Assembly (NCBI GenBank): GCA_035609245.1 | Contig: CP141202.1 | Location: 248,001 to 312,000, forward strand | Source of the DNA: Bacteroidales bacterium MB20-C3-3 | GTDB lineage: Bacteria > Bacteroidota > Bacteroidia > Bacteroidales > UBA932 | Direction of reading: 5' to 3' | Length of the DNA: 64,000 bases | Shown here: one piece after another, positions 30,514-39,275 of the stretch | Layout of the letters: each line of letters begins with the position of its first letter | Position numbering within the stretch: position 1 is the first letter of the stretch | Program-made: the position numbers and the translations under genes | Notes under the pieces: model-generated | Told to the model about the DNA's origin: nothing | The model's database searches: none | The model's input: only the letters and a program-made list of their open reading frames with translations

Positions 30514-31866
30514 ATGAATAAGCTTATTATAAGTCTGTTAACATTTGGATTAACTCTGTTTGTTTCTTGCACAGATAAAACAGAATTAAAATTAATTTCA
30601 AATGTAGAAAATCCTGAGTGGGTGGCTGATGCAGTTATTTATGAGGTTAACATAAGACAGTTTACAGAGGAGGGTACTTTTAATGCTTTTTATAATCATC
30701 TTCCAAGGCTTAACGAGATGGGTGTAAGAATTCTATGGTTTATGCCAATACATCCAATCGGGGAGGTTGAGAGAAAAGGTGCTTTGGGAAGCTACTATTC
30801 TATTAAGAATTATAAAGCAGTCAATCCTGAGTTTGGTAATATTGAAGATTTTAAGAGAGTCGTTGATAAAGCGCATGAATTTGGAATGAAAGTTATAATT
30901 GATTGGGTTGCAAATCATACATCAAGAGATGCTGAATGGATAAATAATAATCCCGAATGGTATATTATTGACAGCGTTACAAATAAACCTGTTGCCCCAT
31001 TTGACTGGACAGATGTTGCTAAACTTGATTTCAATAATCAGGAGATGAGAGTTGCAATGATTGATGCTATGAAATTCTGGATTGAAAATGCAGATATTGA
31101 TGGTTTTCGATGTGATGTTGCATCCGAGGTACCTGTTGACTTTTGGGAAAGTGCGGTAAAAGAGCTATATACAATTAATCCAGCTCTCTTCATGTTAGCA
31201 GAAGCTGAAGATCCATCACTTCAAATTAATGCATTTAATATGTATTATGGATGGAGATTCCATCATATAATGAATGGAATTGCATCAGGAAAATATAATA
31301 CAGATACATTAAGAGCATATTTTTCCAGAGATATTCATAAGTTTCCCAATAATACAATACCTATGAATTTTACATCTAATCATGATGAAAACTCTTGGAA
31401 TGGTACAGAGTTTGAGCGATTAAAGGATTATACCCGTCAAATGGCTGCATTAACATTTGTGATGCCAGGTATGCCTCTAATTTATAATGGGCAGGAGGTT
31501 GGATTCAACCGTAGATTAGAGTTTTTTGAGAAAGATATAATTGACTGGAAAGATAGCAGTGATTATACAGTTTTTTATAAAAAATTAATTGATTTGAGGA
31601 AAGAGAATCCGGCTTTAAGTGCGATAAAATTTAATGGTTTATCTGAAATTAAGACTTCTGCACCAGACAAAATTTTTGCTTTCATTAGAGAAGCTGGTGA
31701 TAATATTGTTATTTCAATTTTTAATTTTTCTCAAGAATCTGTTGATACAAAATTTTTGAATTCAAAAATGGATTTTCAACTAACAGAGTTTTTTTCAGGT
31801 GAAAAGATTAATTTTTCTGACAATATTCAAATGAATCCAAATAGTTTTAAGATTTTAATAAGATGA
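30514..31866 (+). CDS. GH13 alpha-amylase lipoprotein, compact (third of four)
   Basis: A 450-residue lipoprotein with Cys19 in FVSC. The barrel starts almost at once (AVIYEVNIRQFTEEGTF). Catalytic residues are Asp201 (GFRCDVASE), Glu230 (MLAEAED) and Asp291 (TSNHDENS). The short length means no extra carbohydrate-binding module. The acid/base sits in an AEAED setting in place of the common GE(T/W), which is seen in some bacterial amylases. It overlaps the following gene by four bases. Confidence 0.9.
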   Translation: MNKLIISLLTFGLTLFVSCTDKTELKLISNVENPEWVADAVIYEVNIRQFTEEGTFNAFYNHLPRLNEMGVRILWFMPIHPIGEVERKGALGSYYSIKNYKAVNPEFGNIEDFKRVVDKAHEFGMKVIIDWVANHTSRDAEWINNNPEWYIIDSVTNKPVAPFDWTDVAKLDFNNQEMRVAMIDAMKFWIENADIDGFRCDVASEVPVDFWESAVKELYTINPALFMLAEAEDPSLQINAFNMYYGWRFHHIMNGIASGKYNTDTLRAYFSRDIHKFPNNTIPMNFTSNHDENSWNGTEFERLKDYTRQMAALTFVMPGMPLIYNGQEVGFNRRLEFFEKDIIDWKDSSDYTVFYKKLIDLRKENPALSAIKFNGLSEIKTSAPDKIFAFIREAGDNIVISIFNFSQESVDTKFLNSKMDFQLTEFFSGEKINFSDNIQMNPNSFKILIR

Positions 31867-33695
31867 TTAAAGAATTGAAATTCACTATATCTATTTTTTT
31901 ATTACTCTTTATATCAGTAAATCTATATGGTATAGAGATTTCTAGGGTAGAGCCACCAAGCTGGTGGATTGGTATGAACAATCCCAATCTGCAGCTATTG
32001 ATTTATGGCAAAGATTTAAAAGACACAAAAGTTAAAACAAAAGAAAAAGGTATTAAGATATTGTCAGTAGAAAATGCAGATTCTCCAGATTATATTTTTG
32101 TAAACATAGCAATTTCATCCAAATTAAAACCTGGTACATTCGAGCTTACTTTATTTAGGGGAGATATGTCAAAAACAATTAATTATGAATTCTCCAAAAA
32201 AGGTCAGTCAGGAAAGTATACAGGGAAGGGGTTTGGGCCAGAGGATCTGATATATCTTTTGATGCCAGATAGATTTATTAATTCCGATATATCAAACGAT
32301 AATCATCCAGAGGCAAAAGAGAAGGCTAATTATCTCCATGCATATGGCAGACACGGAGGCGACTTAAATGGTATGATTGAATCCCTTGATTATCTCAGTG
32401 AATTAGGAGTTACTGCCATTTGGTCTACTCCATTGCTTTTTGATAATGAGTCAAATGCATCTTATCACGGATATGCATGTTCTGATTATTACAGAATAGA
32501 TCCCAGATTTGGAGACAACAATCTTTTTCGAGAATATGTCAGTAAGGCTGCAGATAAAGGAATAGGGGTAATTATGGATATGGTGCCAAACCACTCGGGC
32601 CTTGAACACTGGTGGATTAAAAATCTACCCTTTAATGATTGGATACATCAATTCCCTGCCTACACACAGTCGAATTATGCTATGTCCACACATGCTGATA
32701 TTCATGCTTCAATTGTTGATAACAATAGATGTACAATGGGTTGGTTTGACAGAGCAATGCCAGATATGAACTTAAACAATCCATATTTACTTACATATTT
32801 TATTCAAAATGCAATTTGGTGGACAGAATGGGCAGGTCTTTCCGGTATTAGAGTAGACACATATCCATATAGTGACAAAAATGCAATTTCTCAATGGACA
32901 AAAGCAATAATGAATGAATATCCAACAATGAATATTGTAGGAGAGTGCTGGTTCTCAACACCACAGGAAATTGCATATTGGGAGGGAGATGCTAATAATA
33001 GAGATGGATATTCAAGTTATCTTACAAATGTAATGGACTTCTCCCTTCAAGAAGCATTTGGAAGAGCATTAAAGAATGATGGTCAACCTGGTTGGGGTGA
33101 AGGAATGTTCCAGATATACAAATCAATCTCTCTTGATTTTATTTACTCCAATCCTTTTGAACTTATGATTTTTTCCGATAATCATGACACAAACCGATTT
33201 TCTGAAGTAGTTAAAGGAGATAAAAAGAAGTTTAAAATGATGTTGACAATGCTTGCTACATTAAGAGGTATTCCACAACTCTATTACGGTACTGAGATTA
33301 TGATGAAAACAGAAGACGGTAAATTGGGACATGGTGAAGAGAGAATGGGCATGATTAAAAAAGAGAGGTTTACAGAGAATCAAAAGGAGATTTTCAACTA
33401 TACTTCTGAACTTTTTAACTGGAGAAAAAACTCTAGAGCAATTGCTTCAGGTAGCATGAAACACTACTGGCCGTACGATAATTTTTACATCTATTTTAGA
33501 ATCCTTGACGATGAAAAGGTAATGGTTGTGATTAATAACAATACCAAACCGATTGAGGTTGACTGGAATAAAATCTCAGAATCAGTAAATACTGGTGAAG
33601 TTGGAACTGAATTATTTTCAAAGAATCAAGTAATATCAGGTAATATACTTACTGTAGAGCCTCAAAGCTCAATAATTGTAGAGTTTATGAATTAA
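31863..33695 (+). CDS. SusA-like neopullulanase/cyclomaltodextrinase, GH13 (fourth of four)
   Basis: The 610-residue protein has a cleavable signal peptide (about 1-22, no lipobox), so it should be a soluble periplasmic enzyme. An N-terminal beta domain (about 25-115, with PPSWWIGMNNPNLQLLIYG) is characteristic of cyclomaltodextrinase/neopullulanase members such as SusA of Bacteroides. Catalytic residues are Asp332 (GIRVDTYPY), Glu361 (VGECWF) and Asp442 (FSDNHDTNR). It would cut imported maltodextrins before inner-membrane uptake. It overlaps the third GH13 gene as ATGA. Confidence 0.92.
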   Translation: MIKELKFTISIFLLLFISVNLYGIEISRVEPPSWWIGMNNPNLQLLIYGKDLKDTKVKTKEKGIKILSVENADSPDYIFVNIAISSKLKPGTFELTLFRGDMSKTINYEFSKKGQSGKYTGKGFGPEDLIYLLMPDRFINSDISNDNHPEAKEKANYLHAYGRHGGDLNGMIESLDYLSELGVTAIWSTPLLFDNESNASYHGYACSDYYRIDPRFGDNNLFREYVSKAADKGIGVIMDMVPNHSGLEHWWIKNLPFNDWIHQFPAYTQSNYAMSTHADIHASIVDNNRCTMGWFDRAMPDMNLNNPYLLTYFIQNAIWWTEWAGLSGIRVDTYPYSDKNAISQWTKAIMNEYPTMNIVGECWFSTPQEIAYWEGDANNRDGYSSYLTNVMDFSLQEAFGRALKNDGQPGWGEGMFQIYKSISLDFIYSNPFELMIFSDNHDTNRFSEVVKGDKKKFKMMLTMLATLRGIPQLYYGTEIMMKTEDGKLGHGEERMGMIKKERFTENQKEIFNYTSELFNWRKNSRAIASGSMKHYWPYDNFYIYFRILDDEKVMVVINNNTKPIEVDWNKISESVNTGEVGTELFSKNQVISGNILTVEPQSSIIVEFMN

Positions 33696-33708
33696 TTCAA
33701 GGTTTTAG

Positions 33709-33716
33709 TATATTTG
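33709..33716 (+). promoter_or_regulatory. Likely -7 box for the amidase/5'-nucleotidase pair
   Basis: TATATTTG matches the Bacteroidetes -7 consensus and lies 18 bases before the ATG at 33735. An upstream in-frame start at 33714 would fall inside this box, which favours the later start. The -33 region is imperfect (TATG). Confidence 0.5.
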
Positions 33717-33734
33717 TGCGCAGAATTTTTTATA

Positions 33735-34511
33735 ATGAAAATTGCGCTTTGTAACATACCTATTCATTGGGAGCAATTTGATAAAAATTTAATCCTATCA
33801 GAAACTGTACTTAAATCTGTCTTTAATAATAATTCCGGCGTAGAGCTTTTGCTCTTGCCGGAATTTTTCACTTACGGCTTTAGTGTTGATAATAAGAACG
33901 CAGAGTCAATTGATGGTAATTCTCTCAAATGGTTGAAATATTCCTCTTTGTTTTACGGATCAGCTATATACGCATCTGTACCAGTTAAAGATGGATTGAA
34001 TTTCTCTAACAGAGGATACTTTGTAAGACCAGATGGAACATGTGAAGTTTATGATAAAAGGCATCTCTTCTCGTATGGTGGTGAAGATAAAATCTTTACA
34101 CCGGGTTCAAGAAGGGTTATCGTAAACTATCATGGATGGAAAATACTATTGCAGATCTGCTATGATCTAAGATTCCCCGTGTGGAGCAGGAATGTTAATC
34201 TTGAGTATGATCTTATTATTAATATTGCAAGCTGGCCTTCAAAAAGGGCAAATGTGATTAACCCATTAGTAAGATCAAGGGCAATAGAAAATCAATCATT
34301 TTATGCTTTCCTAAACCGATCTGGTTCAGATCCATATTCAGATTATAATGGAGAGTCCTTAATAATAAAACCTGATGGGAGTAGTTTAGAATCAATTCAA
34401 GAGAATAATAAAGACTACTATTCTATTTATAGTCTTAATATAGATGAACTATTATCATACAGGTCAAAATTCCAGTTTTGGAGAGATTCTGATAATTTTA
34501 AAATCATTTAA
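33735..34511 (+). CDS. Nitrilase-superfamily amidohydrolase, omega-amidase (YafV)-like
   Basis: The 258-residue cytoplasmic enzyme has the nitrilase triad: Glu43 in LLPEFFTYGFS, Lys108 in YDKRHLFS and Cys142 in LQICYDLRFPVWSRN. The last motif is typical of YafV-type omega-amidases, which hydrolyse 2-oxoglutaramate or 2-oxosuccinamate formed in transamination. I start at 33735 (MKIALCN), because the frame's earlier codon lies in the promoter box. The 5'-nucleotidase gene begins 10 bases downstream, but a direct link between the two is not obvious. Confidence 0.88.
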   Translation: MKIALCNIPIHWEQFDKNLILSETVLKSVFNNNSGVELLLLPEFFTYGFSVDNKNAESIDGNSLKWLKYSSLFYGSAIYASVPVKDGLNFSNRGYFVRPDGTCEVYDKRHLFSYGGEDKIFTPGSRRVIVNYHGWKILLQICYDLRFPVWSRNVNLEYDLIINIASWPSKRANVINPLVRSRAIENQSFYAFLNRSGSDPYSDYNGESLIIKPDGSSLESIQENNKDYYSIYSLNIDELLSYRSKFQFWRDSDNFKII

Positions 34512-34521
34512 TATTGACAAA

Positions 34522-36243
34522 ATGAGGTATAGATTTCTATTTATAATTATTATATCATTTTTCATTCACTCTTGTGATTCAGATAAGTTAGCTGACGGAA
34601 CTTACGAAATAACTATATTTTCAACAAATGATATACATGGTAAATTTTTCCCTTATGATTATGTTGACTCGCTTCCAATAAGATACTCATTATCTGCTGC
34701 TTCAACGGTTATCAATAACAAGAGGGAGGAAATAGGAAAAGAGAGAGTACTGCTTATTGATAATGGGGATCATCTGCAAGGAGATAATTCGGTTTTCTAT
34801 TATAATTTTGTGGATACAACTTCTAAACACATTTTCTCAGAGATAGTATCATGGCTTGACTATGATGCAGTTGTTGTTGGTAACCATGATATTGAAGCAG
34901 GTCATCCTGTTTACGACAGGCTATATAAAAATGATGGAGTACCTTATATTGCAGCTAATATTATTAATCTTAAAAAGGGATTACCCTATTTCAATCCCTA
35001 TAAAATTGTAGAAAAGAACGGATTAAGAATTGCTGTTATTGGCATGACTAATCCAAACATTAAGAAATGGTTGTCAGAAGATTTATGGTCTGGGATGGAG
35101 TTTGAAGAGATTTTGCCCTCTTTGCAAAATTGGGTTGATAAAGTTATTAAAGACGAGAAACCACACTTAGTTATTGCAGCTATTCATGCCGGACTTGGAG
35201 AAGAGAGTAAATATGAAGTTGAAAATCCAGCAAGATATGTTGCTGCTAATACAAAAGGAATTGATATAGTATTTGCTGCTCATGACCATAAAACAACATC
35301 AGAAAAAGTGTTTAATGGTAAAGATTCTGTCTTGATTATGGCTGGAGGAGGAAGAGCGGCTTTCCTGTCAGAAGCAGATGTCCGTATAGTAGTTAACAGT
35401 GGCGAAATTTCAGAAAAATATATTCAAGGTAATTCAATTTCTCTTCAAGATTTAAAGCCAGATAAAAACTTTCTTAGTTATTTCAAGAGTTATTATGACT
35501 CAGTCAGTTCTTTTACAAACAGAAAAATTGGGAGTCTGTTAAACAGAATAGATTCAAAAGATGCTTTTAAGGGCCCATCTGGATATATTGATATGATTCA
35601 TAATATCCAGCTTGCAAATTCTGGTGCCGATATCTCTTTTGCTGCACCTTTAACTTTGAATGTAACAATTGAACCAAAAGAGCTCAATTTTCAAGACATG
35701 TTTAATATATATCCCTTTGAAAACCAGCTTTATGTGATAGCTATGACGGGGATTGAAATTAAGAATTATCTTGAGTATTCTTATTCAAAATGGATTAATA
35801 AGATCCCATCTGAGTCCGGACATCTGTTAAAACTTAACACAACAGGTAAAGGAGATAGAGGCAAATTTCAAAATCCATACTTCAATTTTGATTCAGCTGC
35901 AGGAATTATATATGAGGTAAGTACGGATAAGGGTGATGGAGATCGTATATCAATAAAATCATTGGCAAACGGAGAAGACTTTGTACTGGAAAAACAATAT
36001 TTAGTTGCACTCTCCTCATACAGGGCAAACGGAGGAGGAGATCTCTTACTTAAAGGGTCCAATTTATCTAAAGATGTTGTTGAAAAAAGAGTTATTAAAA
36101 AGCTAGGTGATATCAGAGAAATTCTTTATGAACAAATAAAAAGGGACGGCTTTGTTAAAGCAGTCCCACTTAATCACTGGAAGTTTGTCCCAGAGAAAGA
36201 ATCATTAAATCATCTTAATAGTGATTTAAAGTTACTATTCTGA
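34522..36243 (+). CDS. 5'-nucleotidase/metallophosphatase lipoprotein (UshA-like)
   Basis: The 573-residue product has a lipobox (FFIHSC, Cys18). The metallophosphatase domain shows the five metal motifs STNDIHGK, IDNGDHLQG, VVGNHDIE, AAIHAG and FAAHDHKT. The C-terminal 5_nucleotid_C domain has PFENQLYVIAMTG and SYRANGGGD for substrate binding. It would dephosphorylate nucleotides or related phosphoesters outside the inner membrane. I start at 34522, where a signal peptide begins; an earlier in-frame ATG at 34444 lies within the amidase gene. Its stop is immediately adjacent to the stop of the convergent rny gene, without a spacer. Confidence 0.9.
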   Translation: MRYRFLFIIIISFFIHSCDSDKLADGTYEITIFSTNDIHGKFFPYDYVDSLPIRYSLSAASTVINNKREEIGKERVLLIDNGDHLQGDNSVFYYNFVDTTSKHIFSEIVSWLDYDAVVVGNHDIEAGHPVYDRLYKNDGVPYIAANIINLKKGLPYFNPYKIVEKNGLRIAVIGMTNPNIKKWLSEDLWSGMEFEEILPSLQNWVDKVIKDEKPHLVIAAIHAGLGEESKYEVENPARYVAANTKGIDIVFAAHDHKTTSEKVFNGKDSVLIMAGGGRAAFLSEADVRIVVNSGEISEKYIQGNSISLQDLKPDKNFLSYFKSYYDSVSSFTNRKIGSLLNRIDSKDAFKGPSGYIDMIHNIQLANSGADISFAAPLTLNVTIEPKELNFQDMFNIYPFENQLYVIAMTGIEIKNYLEYSYSKWINKIPSESGHLLKLNTTGKGDRGKFQNPYFNFDSAAGIIYEVSTDKGDGDRISIKSLANGEDFVLEKQYLVALSSYRANGGGDLLLKGSNLSKDVVEKRVIKKLGDIREILYEQIKRDGFVKAVPLNHWKFVPEKESLNHLNSDLKLLF

Positions 36244-37779
36244 TTATTTTGCAAAACTTACAGATCTGGTTTCTCTGATTACAGTAATTTTTACCTGACC
36301 AGGATAAACAAGCTCCTCTTGTATCTTCTTTGCAATGTCAAGTGATAGTCTCTCTGAGTCCTGATCGCTAACTTGCTCGCTGCCAACGATTACTCTTAAT
36401 TCCCGGCCAGCCTGTATAGCGTAAGTTTTGGTAACTCCTGGGTAAGAGAGGGCAAGATCTTCCATCTCTTTTAGTCTTTTTATGTAGGACTCAATAACCT
36501 CTCTTCTTGCTCCAGGGCGAGCACCAGAAATAGCATCGCTGACCAAAACCAGAGGAGCTATTAATGAATTCATTTCAACCTCTTCGTGATGAGATCCTAT
36601 AGCATTACACACTTCAGGTTTCTCCTTGTATTTCTCAGCAAGCTTCATCCCGAGAACTGCGTGTGGAAGTTCTGGATCTTCGTCTGAAACTTTTCCAATA
36701 TCGTGAAGAAGGCCGGCTCTTTTAGCTACTTTAGTATTCAATCCCAGTTCGGAGGCCATAGTGGCGCAAATATTTGCAACTTCTCTAGAGTGCTGAAGAA
36801 GATTTTGACCATAGGAAGATCTGTATTTCATTCTACCAATAAGTCTGATAAGTTCAGGGTGAAGTCCATGAATTCCAAGATCTATGCAGGTACGCTTTCC
36901 GGTCTCCATAATCTCATCGTCAAGTTGTTTCTGGACCTTAGTTACAACCTCTTCAATCCTTGCTGGGTGTATTCTGCCATCTGTGACTAGTTGGTGTAAA
37001 GCTAATCTCGCAACCTCTCTTCTTACAGGATCAAAAGCGGACAATAAAATTGCTTCAGGAGTATCATCTACAACTATTTCGACACCGGTCGCTGCTTCCA
37101 GTGCTCTGATGTTTCGTCCCTCTCTACCAATTATCCTCCCTTTAATTTCATCGCTTTCAATATTAAATACAGTTACTGCATTCTCAATAGCTGTTTCAGG
37201 TGCTATCCTCTGAATAGTATTAATTACGATTCTTTTAGCCTCTTTACTTGCTGTAAGCCTTGCTTCATCCATTACTTCACTTATGTAAGACATTGCCTCA
37301 GATTTTGCCTCTGATTTCATGGTATCGATCAGTTGATTTTTGGCATCTGATGCAGAAAGACCAGCAATATTTTCAATTTTCTGGATAGCCTCTTGTCTTA
37401 GCTTTTCATAATCTTCAACTTTTTTCTCAAGAATTTCTTGTTGAAGTTTTAATTGTTCTTTATGGTTGTCTAATTCTTTGTGTTTTTTTAGTAAATCTTG
37501 ATTCTGCTGATTAAGGGAGATCTCTTTTTGCTTAATTCTATGTTCCTGTTGAATAATTACATTACTTTTCTCCAGTATTTGTTGTTCGTGCTCCGTTTTG
37601 AGTTGGAGAAATTTCTCTTTTGCCTGAAAAATCTTCTCCTTTTTGATATTTTCGCCGTCCTGTTCGGCACATTTTAGAATTTCTTCTCTTTTTCTTTTAA
37701 GTACGATATTGTTTCCTACATAATATGCTAAACCAAAGGCAACAATTGCAGGTAGAATAATTGATAGAATTATGTCCAT
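36244..37779 (-). CDS. rny: Ribonuclease Y
   Basis: The 511-residue endoribonuclease has an N-terminal membrane anchor (about 1-20), a long charged coiled coil (about 25-150), a KH domain ([16 protein letters not shown]) and an HD domain ([14 protein letters not shown]) whose His-Asp pair binds the catalytic metals. RNase Y starts mRNA decay at the cytoplasmic membrane. It lies downstream of zapA and the 6S-like RNA on the same strand, an arrangement I recall from other Bacteroidetes. Confidence 0.96.
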   Translation of the reverse strand: MDIILSIILPAIVAFGLAYYVGNNIVLKRKREEILKCAEQDGENIKKEKIFQAKEKFLQLKTEHEQQILEKSNVIIQQEHRIKQKEISLNQQNQDLLKKHKELDNHKEQLKLQQEILEKKVEDYEKLRQEAIQKIENIAGLSASDAKNQLIDTMKSEAKSEAMSYISEVMDEARLTASKEAKRIVINTIQRIAPETAIENAVTVFNIESDEIKGRIIGREGRNIRALEAATGVEIVVDDTPEAILLSAFDPVRREVARLALHQLVTDGRIHPARIEEVVTKVQKQLDDEIMETGKRTCIDLGIHGLHPELIRLIGRMKYRSSYGQNLLQHSREVANICATMASELGLNTKVAKRAGLLHDIGKVSDEDPELPHAVLGMKLAEKYKEKPEVCNAIGSHHEEVEMNSLIAPLVLVSDAISGARPGARREVIESYIKRLKEMEDLALSYPGVTKTYAIQAGRELRVIVGSEQVSDQDSERLSLDIAKKIQEELVYPGQVKITVIRETRSVSFAK

Positions 37780-37810
37780 TTGTATATATGTTGTTGAGTG
37801 TCAGTAAAAA

Positions 37811-37992
37811 GCCGTTGGTTGCTGTTTAGACAAAACCTTAATAAATTAAGATTTGAGCTCCGGCATATTGTCGCAAACTTCCAACGTCCTGTAAACAGAA
37901 TCCCCCTTAGGGTAACCCAGGCCTGTTTTTGACAGCCGAGTAGGCTCGGTATTGTTTTAATGTTGATTTTGGCAAAGAGCTAAACCAACGGC
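37811..37992 (-). ncRNA. ssrS: Probable 6S RNA
   Basis: A 229-base gap between zapA and rny contains no reading frame. Its ends pair perfectly over ten bases: GCCGTTGGTT at the RNA 5' end (37983-37992) with AACCAACGGC at the 3' end (37811-37820), giving an RNA of about 182 bases closed by a long stem, followed by a short T run. Internal segments form further hairpins, for example CCGAGCC/GGCTCGG-like complementarity near 37936-37950. Size, rod-like form and location next to zapA match 6S RNA, which binds and inhibits housekeeping RNA polymerase. I could not run a covariance search, so the name is probable and not certain. Confidence 0.65.
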
Positions 37993-38008
37993 ATAATGTT
38001 GTGCTGTC

Positions 38009-38305
38009 TCACGAAAGATTGACACTTATATACTCATCTAGAAGATTACTGATGTTCTGTATCTCTTCAACAATTCTTGACGACTCTTCTCTCTGCTCGG
38101 CCTCAATCAATCTAATAACAAACTGTAAAAGCGTTATAGAGAGGGCATCCTGGATGTCTCTGTTTGTAAATCTTCTTCTGTAAAGATCTACTTTCTCATT
38201 AATAATTTTCACGGCAGCCCTAATCTTCTCTTCATCCTGAAGGGATACTTTCAGAGGATAGTATCTGTCTGCTATACTTATTTGTATTGACTGCTGGTCG
38301 CTCAT
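38009..38305 (-). CDS. zapA: Cell division protein ZapA
   Basis: The 98-residue protein has a ZapA N-terminal domain (SIQISIADRYYPLKV) and a C-terminal helix (RLIEAEQREESSRIVEEIQNI) that forms a coiled coil. ZapA bundles FtsZ filaments at the division ring. It starts four bases after the preceding coiled-coil gene and is followed by the 6S-like RNA, so the RNA may be processed from the same transcript. Confidence 0.9.
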   Translation of the reverse strand: MSDQQSIQISIADRYYPLKVSLQDEEKIRAAVKIINEKVDLYRRRFTNRDIQDALSITLLQFVIRLIEAEQREESSRIVEEIQNISNLLDEYISVNLS

Positions 38306-38309
38306 TGTT

Positions 38310-38603
38310 TTAGTCGTTCAAAAGTGCTATACACTTATCTATCTCCTTGACTATTTTGCCAATCTTCTGTTTTGCCTCTTTAACATCCGTCGAAGATGTT
38401 TTAAAAGCTTCAGCAAGTTGTAAATTACTTATTCTTTGTTCTAGTTCTTTAACTTTGTTATTACTATTTTCCAATGCATTCTTTGTTTCAGTAAGCTCAT
38501 CGACAAGACGAGAGTTATCAGAAGAGGCTTGCTCATATTTTGAGATTATTATCTCAATTTTCCTCTTTAGATTATTTAACGCTGATTGATAGTCTCTACT
38601 CAT
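38310..38603 (-). CDS. Small coiled-coil protein upstream of zapA (possible division partner)
   Basis: The 97-residue product is almost wholly a heptad-rich coiled coil (for example ALNNLKRKIEIIISKYEQ and NKVKELEQRISNLQ). I start at 38603 (MSRDYQSAL) because the -7 box at 38620-38627 lies inside the longer frame. Its position directly before zapA suggests a role with the FtsZ ring, similar in style to ZapB, but no sequence family was recognised with certainty. Confidence 0.75.
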   Translation of the reverse strand: MSRDYQSALNNLKRKIEIIISKYEQASSDNSRLVDELTETKNALENSNNKVKELEQRISNLQLAEAFKTSSTDVKEAKQKIGKIVKEIDKCIALLND

Positions 38604-38619
38604 ATTGAATGCACTATTG

Positions 38620-38652
38620 CAAAGATAGTAATTTATTAAAATCTCTTGCAAA
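38620..38652 (-). promoter_or_regulatory. Promoter of the coiled-coil/zapA operon
   Basis: On the minus strand TTTG (38649-38652), 21 bases, then TATCTTTG (38620-38627). The -7 box is an exact consensus match. The start site would be near 38613, leaving a leader of about ten bases. The -33 element lies in the U-tract of the preceding terminator. Confidence 0.65.
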
Positions 38653-38686
38653 AAAAAAGAACTCGCCAGAATATACTGTCGAGTTC
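38650..38686 (-). terminator. Intrinsic terminator of the 2-oxoacid oxidoreductase operon
   Basis: On the minus strand GAACTCG (38686-38680) pairs with CGAGTTC (38665-38659), followed by nine U residues (38658-38650). It lies 25 bases after the last oxidoreductase gene. Confidence 0.88.
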
Positions 38687-38710
38687 AATTGTACAATTTA
38701 TCCTGTTAAA

Positions 38711-39262
38711 TTAAATAGTATTGTGCATCACAATTTTATTCATGCCTGCATCAATTGCCTTTTCATTCATAGGTATAAGTGAGTGGTGTCTCTCAGGAAT
38801 AGATTTTTTTAACCCCTTTATAACATTCTCTAATGTAACAATTGGCCTTAATTTCAAATATGCACCTAGTACAACCATATTGTATGCCTTAGAATTTCCT
38901 AAATCAGCTGCAATATCTACTGCAGCTATTGAGCAAACTGTAATATCTTTTCTTTCAGGCAGTCTTGTGATTCCATTTGGATCGTATATAAGTAATCCGC
39001 CAGGTTTTACGCCAGCTTCAAACTTGTCAAGAGACTGCTGATTAAGAATAATCGCTACATCAAACTTGCTTAAAATTGGAGAGCTGATCTTCCTGTCGCT
39101 TAATATTACTGTAACATTAGCTGTTCCTCCTCTCATTTCAGGTCCGTATGAAGGCATCCAGGTCACCTCCTGTCCTTGCATAATACCGGAATATGCTAGT
39201 ATTTTACCCATTGACAGTACACCCTGTCCTCCAAAGCCTGCAATTATTATCTCTTCTTTCAT
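38711..39262 (-). CDS. 2-oxoacid:ferredoxin oxidoreductase, gamma subunit
   Basis: The 183-residue protein is the gamma (catalytic-CoA) domain, with the start GFGGQGVLSMGKILAYSG and MPSYGPEMRGGTANVTV, both hallmarks of POR/KOR/VOR gamma subunits. It joins the alpha, beta and ferredoxin subunits encoded just upstream. The complex converts a 2-oxo acid, CoA and oxidised ferredoxin to acyl-CoA, carbon dioxide and reduced ferredoxin in the cytoplasm. Last gene of a four-gene operon. Confidence 0.93.
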   Translation of the reverse strand: MKEEIIIAGFGGQGVLSMGKILAYSGIMQGQEVTWMPSYGPEMRGGTANVTVILSDRKISSPILSKFDVAIILNQQSLDKFEAGVKPGGLLIYDPNGITRLPERKDITVCSIAAVDIAADLGNSKAYNMVVLGAYLKLRPIVTLENVIKGLKKSIPERHHSLIPMNEKAIDAGMNKIVMHNTI

Positions 39263-39275
39263 ATTATAATCAATT

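Noticed and set aside
34444-34521. Longer N-terminus of the 5'-nucleotidase
   Set aside because: It lies within the amidase gene and would hide the signal peptide that starts at 34522.
36703-37213. Plus-strand frames of 95 and 109 codons
   Set aside because: Antisense to the rny KH and HD domains, with no independent support.
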